DNA from: Stentor roeselii
Lineage: Eukaryota; Ciliophora; Heterotrichea; Heterotrichida; Stentoridae
Length of the DNA: 44,276 bases
Assembly (NCBI GenBank): GCA_006503475.1
Contig: RSEH01000306.1
Span: 1-44,276, forward strand
Reading direction: 5' to 3'
Part shown: positions 26,906-35,586 of the stretch, in pieces
How positions within the stretch are numbered: the first letter of the stretch is position 1
Layout: the number at the start of each line of letters is the position of its first letter
Program-made: the position numbers and the translations under genes
The notes under the pieces: generated by a model
What the model saw: the letters and a program-made list of their open reading frames with translations, nothing else
Databases searched by the model: none
Told to the model about the DNA's origin: nothing

Positions 26906-28876
26906 TCATCTACGTGTATCAACCTCTGGAGTGAATGAACTTCTTTCGGTTTTTTGTACAGTGTATGAAACTCTTGGAAGACAGACAGGTTTACCGTCAG
27001 GTAAACAGCTTAACCAGTTTTCTTCGATGTTTTGGACGTCGCTGGTTTTGTTTGAACGGTAGTATCGGTGCTTGCTGGTTAATGTTGGAGTTGCAGAACT
27101 CACACGGCTGTGGCTCTTTCTTTCTATGCAGTCTCTGTACCCTTCCGCTGACTTCAGCACAGACTTCTGACTCGGAGGTCTAACATTAAAATCTTCAATC
27201 AGCACTCTAACCATTTCCTGATTTCTTCGTATTTCTTCAACCAAAGTCGAGCTTTCACGAGTTTGATCAGAAACCAAACTACAAAGCGGTCCCCTTACTT
27301 CTTTTATTTCACTTCTCACTTCTTGAAATCGAATTTTCATACATTTTTCATTATTTTCTTCAAGTTTCTTCAGATCCTTGACTTCCTTCTGCAACAAGCT
27401 GACAGTTTCCACGAACTTCAAATGACTTTCTGACATTTCCTTAACCTGCTCCCTGATAAACTTCTTAATCAATCCAAAATCATTAGAAACTTTCGTGATT
27501 TCAAGTTCAACCCTAACCATTCTTTTAAATTTTTCATCAATTTCCTTGAAAACTTTTTGAATTTCCTGAGATTTTTCTACTTTTTTCTCTTTTTTCTCAA
27601 CAATCTGAGGTTTTTCCTTAGTAACTCCACTTCTTCTAAGAGCTCTAAGGAAGCTTGCTTGCATGACTTCGATTTGTGATGCGAAATCTTTGAGTTTCTG
27701 TTCAATTAAGTTGATATTTTCTCGAATGTCTCCGATTTCATCGTCGAATCTTGAAGTACTTTCTTTGAAAAGTAGGAAGTCTTGTTGGTTGTCGTCGATT
27801 TCTTTTTTTACGGTTTCGAGTTTTTTTGTTAGATTGCGAATAGCGGCTGATCCCATCATTCGACTGGCGGCGCTGCTTGTTTTGCTGTTTTTTCTCATGT
27901 AACTTCGAGAATCCGCTCGACTTGAAGTGATGTTTTTAGGAGAGTCTTCGGCTTTCATGACGGTCGGGATTCTTACTTCGATTTCTTCGATTTTTTCTTG
28001 TTTTTCGTGTTTTTCGTGTTTTTCGTGTTTTTCGTGCTTTTCGTGTCTTTCTGTTGATCCTGATCTTTCTACTCTGGTTTCAGTTTCCGAGTTTTCGTTT
28101 TTTGATTTGTCTTTTGTTTCGATTGAGTCTTTCATGTCGCTTGCATCGTTTGAGCTATCGTCTTGAATCTCGATTGACTTCTTGTCTTTTAGTACGGCTC
28201 TCTCCAGATCATCCATCATACCATCCAACTCTTCTTGACTATCATAATCCTCATCAAGCATCTCTTCATTAAAAAGCTGCTGCAACTGCTGTTCAATTCC
28301 AGCAACTTTCGTTTTAAGTTGCAAAACCTCTTCAACAACAGCAGGTTCCTGTGTTTTTTTCGGCTTCAAAACATTACTAAGTTCAATTTTGAGTTTAGTT
28401 TTAAACCCTTCAAATTCAGACAAGATATGTTTTTCCATTCGAGTCTTCATCATTCCAACTTCTTGACTCAAAGAGTTGAAACTACTCCACGGAACTCGTT
28501 TATTAAACAGACTTTCCGCATCTTCTGAAGTAATTTTATTATTCAACTGAGACAAAACCGATACACTGAGTTCATCAACTCGATTTTTCACAGACTTGTC
28601 CAAAACATGCGAAACTTCATCAATCCTCGCATTGAAATAATTGACTGAAACAAGATGTTCAAAGCGAGACCTCATTTCAGTCAACAGGTTTTCATGATTT
28701 TTTATTTGCGTTGAAATTTCGTGAATGTGGCTGAAGGCTTCTTTTGAAAGTTCTAGTTCTCGGATTGCCTCGCTTAAAGATATCTTTCCTTTCGTTACTT
28801 CAGAAATTTGCTTTGCTAGCTCTGATGAAGCCATTAATAAGAAGTTTGAATATGTCGAAGACTGATAATAATTCAT
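26906..28876 (-). CDS. Coiled-coil protein with HEK repeats
   Basis: The protein has 656 residues if begun at the first ATG, or 642 from the second Met (MASSELAKQ, base 28834). The second start is more likely because the first overlaps the start codon of the divergent gene. Helical coiled-coil segments run at about 20-210 and 345-560. An acidic, Ser/Glu-rich linker separates them. It contains a run of HEK triplets at about 276-292, encoded by a 9-bp tandem repeat. The C-terminal ~90 residues are basic and Ser/Thr-rich (KSHSRVSSATPTLTSKHRYY). No catalytic domain is present. It is probably a structural or adaptor protein of the cytoskeleton, but no family is recognised. Confidence 0.8.
   Translation of the reverse strand: MNYYQSSTYSNFLLMASSELAKQISEVTKGKISLSEAIRELELSKEAFSHIHEISTQIKNHENLLTEMRSRFEHLVSVNYFNARIDEVSHVLDKSVKNRVDELSVSVLSQLNNKITSEDAESLFNKRVPWSSFNSLSQEVGMMKTRMEKHILSEFEGFKTKLKIELSNVLKPKKTQEPAVVEEVLQLKTKVAGIEQQLQQLFNEEMLDEDYDSQEELDGMMDDLERAVLKDKKSIEIQDDSSNDASDMKDSIETKDKSKNENSETETRVERSGSTERHEKHEKHEKHEKHEKQEKIEEIEVRIPTVMKAEDSPKNITSSRADSRSYMRKNSKTSSAASRMMGSAAIRNLTKKLETVKKEIDDNQQDFLLFKESTSRFDDEIGDIRENINLIEQKLKDFASQIEVMQASFLRALRRSGVTKEKPQIVEKKEKKVEKSQEIQKVFKEIDEKFKRMVRVELEITKVSNDFGLIKKFIREQVKEMSESHLKFVETVSLLQKEVKDLKKLEENNEKCMKIRFQEVRSEIKEVRGPLCSLVSDQTRESSTLVEEIRRNQEMVRVLIEDFNVRPPSQKSVLKSAEGYRDCIERKSHSRVSSATPTLTSKHRYYRSNKTSDVQNIEENWLSCLPDGKPVCLPRVSYTVQKTERSSFTPEVDTRR
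28002..28050 (-). repeat. 9-bp coding repeat encoding HEK triplets
   Basis: On the top strand TTTTTCGTG is repeated five times in tandem with one T-to-C change, giving consecutive His-Glu-Lys triplets in the coiled-coil protein. It is an in-frame microsatellite with period three codons and is likely to be polymorphic in length. Confidence 0.85.
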
Positions 28877-30923
28877 GCCTAAACCTGCGGATATTCAAAG
28901 AATCAAAAAAAATAAAGGAATGCTGGAAAAGGAAGAAATCGCTTTGGTTGATGATCAGGGTGCTGTTGTTTCAGTTACTTATAAATATAAAAACCCGATT
29001 TTTTCTATCTTTGAAGATGATTTGTTTGCTGAACTTTATAATGCGCGTTGTCATGACTCTGGAGAAAATCTTGATACTGATAGTGCGAAAACTTTCAGGG
29101 AAGAGATTTTGAAGAGGAATGATCAGAATGTTGATGTGATTATTTTGAACTCTTTGAGACTGGGGATCAACTCGATTATTTCTTTGGCTAATTCTTTGAT
29201 TTGTAGAAGGTTGCTGAAATTGAATATTGCGGATAACTCCATCTCAGATTATGGAGTTCATGCAATCAAAAACATCTTAGAATGCACTGAAATCCAACAT
29301 CTCAACCTAGCCTCGAACATGATATCAGGAGAAGGCCTTGAACACCTAGTCGAGGTCCTCTCTGAGCACAAAACTCTAAAATATTTAAATCTCGGTCTCA
29401 GTGAAGGAAGTATGAGAAAAAATTCCCTTGGTCTTCAAGGCGCCACAAGTCTTGCCAACATTCTTTTCCTGAATCAGTCAATAGAAACTCTTATACTAGA
29501 AGACAATGACATCGGGACTCCTGGAGGTGAATGCTTTGGATTGACCCTTACTCGGAACAGTACATTAAAATTTCTGAAAATAAGTGAAAATGAACTGAAA
29601 ACTGAAGGAGCCGTTCATATTATCAAACATGCTTCGAAATTGGAAACTTTGGACTTGAGTAAGAATTTTATCACCTCTGAAGCTGGACCTGCTATTGAAA
29701 AATTGCTAAATCAATCCAAAAGGCTAAAGAAACTCACTTTGGAGTATAATGAACTTTTGGCTCCTGGAGCTGAAGCTATTGCGAGAGGACTTAGAAGGAA
29801 TGGAACTTTGAATAGCTTGAATTTGAAAGGGAATATTTTGGGTGATGAAGGTGTCGAGTCACTCCTAACAGTCCTCCAAAACAACCGAAGCATAACCGAT
29901 CTAAACCTCTCTCTAAACGAGATGGGTCCAGAAGGAGCATCATCTTTAGCCGAGATCCTTTCAAACACCAAAATAAAATCCTTAGACCTAAGCAAGAACT
30001 ACCTTGGCAACGAGTCCACTTTAGTCTTCGCACGAATCCTGCAGCCTCCAAAGCCATGCAAGTTAAAATGGTTAAATCTTTCTTCCTGTCGAGTAGGCGA
30101 CACAGGAGCTCAAGTCCTTTTCAGCTGTTTAATCGAAAACCAATACCTTCAAACTTTAAACCTTTCCGACAACTTCATCTCAGAGAAACTCGAGTCACAC
30201 ATCCTGACATCAGTCGAACAAAACTACTTCCTCTGCTCCGTGGCCCTCAAAGGAAACCGGCTAAGTCACAGCTGCGTCTCTAGGGTGTTAAAAATCTGTG
30301 AAAGAAACAAACGCGAAAGAGAAAACGCGGAACCCACTCGCCTTCAAAATGAACAATACCGACTCGAATTTGAAAGAAAAAAAATGATCATGGCTGAAGA
30401 GAAACTCATTCGAAAAGCAGAAGAAGTTGATAAGGCAAAAGAACTTCGACAGGATATTTTCAGTCAAATTGAAGTTTTAAGGGAAAATGAGAAGTCTAAG
30501 AGGGAATATGAAAGGCAGAAGATTCAAGAAGAAATTCTTAATGTCGCTGAAAAACAAAGCAGAATTGAAAAAACTAGAATGGAATTAGTGCAGGTTAAGG
30601 AAAAGTATGAGAAAATGTTTGAAGAAATTAAAAGTGAGTATCTTGAAACTGTTAATGAAAAAGATAAGATATTGAAGGAAATTCAGGAAATTACTGAAGA
30701 AAGTAAAAAGTTTGAAGAAAGTGTTCCTCTCGTCGTCAGCGCTGTCAGAGAAAAAATAGAAGAAACTAAATTCCAGACCTTGATGTTCGAACAAGAAAGC
30801 AGAGCACTTCGAGAAGAAATCGCGAAGGCCGATGCAGAGATAACTGAACTAAAATCAAAACAAGCAGAAAGTCTCCAAATCTCAAAAATCAAGAAAATAA
30901 AAAAAAACCTGAAGAAAAAGTGA
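28875..30923 (+). CDS. RI-type leucine-rich repeat protein with C-terminal coiled coil
   Basis: The protein has 682 residues. After ~85 residues of N-terminal sequence, about 90-480 contains twelve to fourteen ribonuclease-inhibitor-like repeats of ~28 residues (L-x2-L-x-L-x2-N-x-I-x2-E-G-x3-L), as in NLRC3 or T-complex/NPH-like LRR proteins but with no NACHT domain. About 490-680 is a continuous, highly charged coiled coil ending in Lys-rich KIKKIKKNLKKK. Proteins of this architecture are usually scaffolds, and several ciliary ones are known. A later Met (MLEKEEIAL, 28920) could also be the start. It is divergent from the HEK coiled-coil gene with touching start codons and convergent with the next gene across 25 bp. 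G/T-rich and A/C-rich codon blocks alternate along it. Confidence 0.88.
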   Translation: MPKPADIQRIKKNKGMLEKEEIALVDDQGAVVSVTYKYKNPIFSIFEDDLFAELYNARCHDSGENLDTDSAKTFREEILKRNDQNVDVIILNSLRLGINSIISLANSLICRRLLKLNIADNSISDYGVHAIKNILECTEIQHLNLASNMISGEGLEHLVEVLSEHKTLKYLNLGLSEGSMRKNSLGLQGATSLANILFLNQSIETLILEDNDIGTPGGECFGLTLTRNSTLKFLKISENELKTEGAVHIIKHASKLETLDLSKNFITSEAGPAIEKLLNQSKRLKKLTLEYNELLAPGAEAIARGLRRNGTLNSLNLKGNILGDEGVESLLTVLQNNRSITDLNLSLNEMGPEGASSLAEILSNTKIKSLDLSKNYLGNESTLVFARILQPPKPCKLKWLNLSSCRVGDTGAQVLFSCLIENQYLQTLNLSDNFISEKLESHILTSVEQNYFLCSVALKGNRLSHSCVSRVLKICERNKRERENAEPTRLQNEQYRLEFERKKMIMAEEKLIRKAEEVDKAKELRQDIFSQIEVLRENEKSKREYERQKIQEEILNVAEKQSRIEKTRMELVQVKEKYEKMFEEIKSEYLETVNEKDKILKEIQEITEESKKFEESVPLVVSAVREKIEETKFQTLMFEQESRALREEIAKADAEITELKSKQAESLQISKIKKIKKNLKKK

Positions 30924-30948
30924 AATTTTTTACTAATCTTCTATATTT

Positions 30949-33189
30949 CTACAATTTCTTCAACATCAAAAACCCTTCAGAAGACTCTCCAGTGAACCCA
31001 ACACTGACCCTCGCTCTTGCAGGTAAAGACAAAAACTCCGAGCAAGTAAACCCGACAACATTTCCCGAAGAATGTTTTCCGATGACTCTTCCCTGCAAGG
31101 CAGAGTCATTAATAACAGTTTCTCCATTGACCATAAGTGAAACAGACCCTTTTTTCCTGCAAAAGACTCCAAAGGCAACAGAATAAAGCCCAGGAGTAAG
31201 AGCGAGGACCTGAGTTTTATCTTTTTCCCATACAAAGTTCTCAGGGCAGGTGTTAAGTGACTGCACTTCCCAAGGCACGCAGCCGGTTTTTAAGTCTCCA
31301 CTTTTCCAAAGCCACCTTGCGACACAGTTTTCAGCGCATAAGGCTTCATTGATGCAGTTTTGCTCTTTTAGCTTCTCAGTCAGTTCGTCAATAGCGACTT
31401 TCGCGTCTAGTTCAGAGTGAAGGTCTTCTAAGGCATGGTTGACGTCATCAATATTCGCTTTGATATCGAGTAAAGTGCAGATGTCTTTTATGTTTGCTTT
31501 TAAAAGGACTTCTTTTCCTATTTTTTCTACTTCTGAAGAAAGACTGTTAAAAGAAACTTCCCAGTCCTGTCGTTTTACAGAAGTCGATTTGAAGTCTTCC
31601 AGGTAAGAATGAAGATTGTCCATGGAACTTGTCTTCGCAGCTAAAGAACTAGAAAAAGCTTGTAAGTCTCTTTCAGTTTTTACTAAAGAGTCCTTTGTGG
31701 TCAATGCCAGGTCCTGTATGCGAGAAGCGAGATGTTCTACTTTTGACTGAAGGTCTTCCTGAGAGTTTCTCAAGTCTTTCACGTCTCTTGACTCTGGCCT
31801 TCTGGACTCTTCTGCTCTGAACCTTTTAGAGTCTTCAAGTTCTCTTTGAAGTTTTTCCAGGTCGTATCTGAACTGCCGGGATTCTTCATTTTTTGATCTT
31901 TCTGAAGTTTTTGCGAAGTCTTCTAAGTCGATTTTTACCTTTTCTGATGCTGTCCGGATTTGGTCTTTGACGGTAAATTGTTCGGATTCGATGGTTTTGA
32001 ACTTGTTTTCAATGAAGTTGACCTGTTCTTTCCAGGTGCTTTCAAGTCTTTTCAGCTCTTGCTTGTTTACCTGCTGTTGAGAGGTTATCATTGAAGAGTA
32101 GTCACTTTTGAAGCTGTTTAGCAAGTAGTTCGCTTCTTCGCTATCGAGTTTTTTTAGAACCATTTCGCTGATTCTTTCGATTTCTTTGAAGTCGACCTTT
32201 TTCTCAATTTGACTTAAAAAAGTCATTCTTTGCATTTCCAGTTCGCTTTTTAAGTCACTCACGTAACTGCTGAATAAAATACTCTGTTGTTGAAGTTTTA
32301 TCTCAACTTCTCTTTTCAAGCTGTTTAAAGATGTTAAAACTGAATCAATTTCTCCTTTATCCCCTTTTTTTGATAGTTCCTCACGAAAAACCTTTTCGAA
32401 AATACTTAAATCCGCCTTTTTTTCCACTTCAGAAACAAGTTTGTTAAAAGAAGAAAGACTTGCTTTTGACTCTAAACTAGAAGTCAGGGTCTCTAAAGCT
32501 GAAAAATTCACTTTTTCTGAAAGTTGTTCGTCGACGTCAGCTTTGTTGGCTTTTTTGTGAAGAGCGTTTGCGACACTTGTTTTTGTTGCCTTTTCGTTCA
32601 GGGCCGCGTTCATTTCTGATTGGTCTGCCTTGGCTTCGAGGAGTTTAAGTAAAGAGTTTATGTCACGTTGGGTTGCCGCTGATTGAAGGGAGGTCACGAC
32701 GAAGTGCTTTAAATCGTCGAATGCGTTTCGGACTGACCTTAACTCGTTTTGAAGGTCTTTTACATCTGCTTTGAACTCGATCGCTGTTCTGAATTCCTCG
32801 ATACTCACTTTACCTTGAAGAAGGTGCAGAAGGTCTGATTTGCTTACCCGGTCTTCGAGGACTGACCGGATTTCTTCGTAGCTTATTTTGTTGTCGAGAG
32901 AAGCCCGGGTCTCTGCTACAGCTCTAGAAAGATCAGAAAGATTAGCTTTCAACGCGAGATTCGAGGCGACTTCTGACTTTAAAGCGAAATCTCCCTGACA
33001 AAACTGTAGCTCCTTTAATCCAGTGCCCTGATACTTGGCAAGGTCGGCAAGTGCGCGGCATGTAAGTCTTACAATATCTTGAACGTTGCGCCACTCATTA
33101 ATGCCACTTAGAAGATCTTCAACAATAGTGCAACTACTTGGATGTTCATATTCTTGCGCTCTCGAAAGAGGTAAATCACGATTGTTCAT
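30949..33189 (-). CDS. Repeat coiled-coil protein with C1q-like C-terminal domain
   Basis: The protein has 746 residues. About 70-300 has degenerate repeats of ~20 residues with a K-A-(N/D)-x2-(D/E) step (NLALKANLSDL, LLEAKADQSEM, LHKKANKADVDEQL), each a helical turn-and-restart unit typical of ciliate coiled-coil proteins. About 300-600 is continuous coiled coil. The last ~110 residues are a compact beta-rich domain. It has W-E-V-Q-S-L-N at its start, L-T-P-G-L-Y-S-V-A-F-G-V-F then C-R-K-K-G-S-V-S-L-M-V-N-G-E, and ends A-R-V-S-V-G-F-T-G-E-S-S-E-G-F-L-M-L-K-K-L. This matches the strand order of a C1q/TNF-like jelly roll. No signal peptide is seen, so unlike animal C1q proteins it is probably cytosolic. 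The jelly-roll assignment is inference from pattern. Confidence 0.8.
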   Translation of the reverse strand: MNNRDLPLSRAQEYEHPSSCTIVEDLLSGINEWRNVQDIVRLTCRALADLAKYQGTGLKELQFCQGDFALKSEVASNLALKANLSDLSRAVAETRASLDNKISYEEIRSVLEDRVSKSDLLHLLQGKVSIEEFRTAIEFKADVKDLQNELRSVRNAFDDLKHFVVTSLQSAATQRDINSLLKLLEAKADQSEMNAALNEKATKTSVANALHKKANKADVDEQLSEKVNFSALETLTSSLESKASLSSFNKLVSEVEKKADLSIFEKVFREELSKKGDKGEIDSVLTSLNSLKREVEIKLQQQSILFSSYVSDLKSELEMQRMTFLSQIEKKVDFKEIERISEMVLKKLDSEEANYLLNSFKSDYSSMITSQQQVNKQELKRLESTWKEQVNFIENKFKTIESEQFTVKDQIRTASEKVKIDLEDFAKTSERSKNEESRQFRYDLEKLQRELEDSKRFRAEESRRPESRDVKDLRNSQEDLQSKVEHLASRIQDLALTTKDSLVKTERDLQAFSSSLAAKTSSMDNLHSYLEDFKSTSVKRQDWEVSFNSLSSEVEKIGKEVLLKANIKDICTLLDIKANIDDVNHALEDLHSELDAKVAIDELTEKLKEQNCINEALCAENCVARWLWKSGDLKTGCVPWEVQSLNTCPENFVWEKDKTQVLALTPGLYSVAFGVFCRKKGSVSLMVNGETVINDSALQGRVIGKHSSGNVVGFTCSEFLSLPARARVSVGFTGESSEGFLMLKKL

Positions 33190-33490
33190 ATTATAAAGAA
33201 TAATATGATTTAATGCCTGTTTATTAGACTTGGGTTATCTTGATTGATATAAGTAGAGAGACTTTAGGTTTGATTAGGGAAAATTTTAGATATTGATAAG
33301 TATTTGCCTGAGTTGAGAGATATTTATAATTTATTTTATTAAGGGAGATCTGATTCGATATTATTTGATTCGCAATAGATGATATCTTTAAATCTAAACT
33401 CAGCAATCAATATGAATCATGATCTCCTCAAATCCTAAAATCTCCACTTCCCCTACAAATCATTAAAACCCCCATCCAAATTGACAGTAT
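33190..33490. other. Spacer between two minus-strand genes
   Basis: These 301 bp are G/T-leaning at the left and A/C-rich at the right end (33400-33490). It should contain the promoter of the coiled-coil/C1q-like gene and the 3' end of the VPS26 gene. No RNA gene or coding frame is supported. Confidence 0.5.
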
Positions 33491-34444
33491 TTACTTACTC
33501 TTATAAGAAATGATCCCTTCCCTAACGATTTTTTCATCAGGTCTCCAAATAACAATTTCCTGTTCCTTGCTAAAAGTCCTTCCCTCCTCATCCCTCATCA
33601 AAAGAAAGATGAAATACTTAACAGAAGCCCGATTGCTAATATTAGTATAAGTCGGTGTAACTCCACAACTTTTCAAAAAAACTCTAATCGGAATCGAGTC
33701 TCCTTTAGCAACAGGTCCATCAAGTATAACAAAATGTCCAATAACATCATCATAAACAGTAGCATCTCTTCCAACTCCAATAATTTCCTTTCTAATAACT
33801 TTCAAAGTAACTTCTTCAAGTCTAACTCTAATGATATGAAAATAAACCCTTCCCAAAAGTACATCATTATTATGATGCTTTAACTGAGCAAGTTCCAACT
33901 CAGTTTGAACCGCGTCTTCATATCCACATTCAATTTTCACAAAACAATTAACAGCAGGTTCTTTTGAGAAGCGTACGACGAAGATTTCGACTTCTTTAAC
34001 AATGCTACTTGATAAGTTCTTCTCAATCGTCAGACGAAGAAGGTACTTGACTCTGAGGTTCGAGCCGTAGTAACTTTCATAAGACTTGTCCACGTCAGTG
34101 AATTGAAAAGGAATCGTTTTTCCATCTGATAAGCTTCCTGAAGACTCAAGAGTTCGAGTCACGTGGAGAAAAGTTGTTTCTGAAGAAGTGATAAGTGCTT
34201 GTTGAGAGATACATCCAATGATTCCTAAAATTTCAAGCTTCAAGCCATGGTGCTCTAAAGTCTTACCTCGCTTCAGGCAGATCATTACTACTCCACGGAT
34301 CGGCTCAATGTGCTGAGTAAGGATTACACTGTAGACTGGAATTCGCTTGTCTCCTACTTTGAAGTGCTTTCGACCTTGAAGTCCTTCTAGGTAGATCTCT
34401 GCGTCGTTGCTTGAGGAAAATAGCTAAGTAATACTTGCCATCAT
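33491..34444 (-). CDS. VPS26: Retromer subunit VPS26 (two exons)
   Basis: The exons are 34439-34444 and 33491-34423, joined over a 15-base intron. The protein has 312 residues, close to the ~300-330 of the family. VPS26 landmarks are clear: L-E-H-H-G-L-K-L-E-I-L-G, S-Y-E-S-Y-Y-G-S-N-L-R-V-K-Y, V-L-L-G-R-V-Y-F-H-I-I-R-V-R, R-K-E-I-I-G-V-G, K-G-D-S-I-P-I-R-V-F-L and E-Q-E-I-V-I-W-R. It is the arrestin-like subunit that, with VPS35 and VPS29, forms retromer on endosomes and returns cargo receptors to the Golgi. Without the intron the frame from the start codon stops after five residues (TAG). The next usable Met is 48 codons later, inside the first arrestin lobe. Residues encoded between (GRKHFKVGDKRIPVYS) belong to the VPS26 fold, so the splice is well supported. 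It is a single-copy housekeeping gene in most eukaryotes. Confidence 0.95.
34424..34438 (-). other. 15-nucleotide GC-AG intron in VPS26
   Basis: Read on the minus strand it is GCAAGTATTACTTAG, exactly 15 bases, directly after two ATG codons. Removing it keeps the frame and deletes an in-frame TAG. It starts with GC rather than GT, has an A at position 10 where a branch point would be expected in tiny heterotrich introns, and ends TAG. It is the only intron I could demonstrate in the window. Confidence 0.82.
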
Positions 34445-35586
34445 TCGACTTAGAAGTTTTTATGAGGGGTGATTTTTTTTTGGGAATTGAGAAGGGTTGG
34501 GGTTGGAATGTGAAAATGTTGAGGTTGGTGGAGTGATTGGGATTTGTGGGGGTTATGAGGATTTAGGGGGTGGGTTTGGTTTTTGATTATAGTGATTTAT
34601 GTTTAAAATGTGATCTTGGACTTCGTTTTAGAAATATTGGTGAAAATTTATTTGGTTTCGTGATTTATGGGGTTTTAATGGAAAAATTGGATAATTTGTT
34701 AGAGTTAGATAATAGAATATATATTAGATGTTTGAGGAGGGTAGTTAAAAGTAGTGTAAGTGACTATTTAGCATCATTCCTTCAATGAAAATATTGGAAC
34801 TTATTATTTTTTGACTGAAATCAAATGTTAAAATATCGATAATTTAAAATATATGCTTATTAGATATTAATTCAATCATCTTGTTTTATTTAAACATATA
34901 TTCATTTCTTAATAATTATTTCACTTATCTATATAAAATTTTCTGTATTCCCAATAATAAAAACATCTATTTTCAATGATACTTTATTCAAGGAATAGTT
35001 AATCAATCATAAAGATTTTCATATATATTTATCTGTTTCTAATTGTGACTTTTAGATCTTGTAAAAATGTGAAAGTCAGGCTGAAAGTAATTCAACTTAA
35101 TCGAGCATCGAATACTATTATCAGGATCTCAAACCCCAATTTATTTGAAAATTCATTTCAAAGTTTAAGTAAACTATTGAATTCGATGTCTTTCTAACAC
35201 TAATATATTAAAATTTATGATAATCCTAAATCTTGCTATATCTAAAGCATTCGTAAGCATGGCTAATTATTAACTTTGGTTTTCTTTAATACATTATATT
35301 TTGAAGAAACCCATTATGTTCAATTGATGTTCTGATAAAAAAGTAATTTAGTATAAAGTTAAACGCCAAAAAACCAAATATAAAAAAAACCTTTTTTAGA
35401 ATCTTTCAAACAAATCATCTAAGTTATAGCTTCTTTAAACTTAACCTTCAAAGACTTTTGATTACTATACCTAAAAAAATATACTCTCAAGTCTTAAAGA
35501 TAAAAATTTCTCAAAATACCCCTTTATTTATATATTCCAGTCTTTTCATTTGAGCATTAAAGAAATCACTAGTCCTGTCAATAATT
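34445..35586. other. Gene-poor spacer with dispersed repeat
   Basis: The first ~130 bases are extremely G/T-rich (upstream of VPS26), then AT-rich. A 72-codon frame at 34570-34788 is not protein-like. A segment at 35231-35305 is similar to the far right end of the window. From 35370 the top strand becomes A/C-rich and runs into the tandem repeat. Confidence 0.55.
35231..35305. repeat. Dispersed repeat, copy A
   Basis: This is similar over ~75 bases, with a few substitutions and a one-base indel, to 44191-44266. The exact shared core TTTGGTTTTCTTTAATACA is at 35275-35293 here and 44235-44253 there. It lies ~1.15 kb upstream of the first Ser-rich secreted protein gene. Confidence 0.75.

Noticed and set aside
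34570-34788. 72-codon frame upstream of VPS26
   Set aside because: It lies in the extreme G/T-rich flank, has no recognisable features, and could not be extended by a 15-nt intron.
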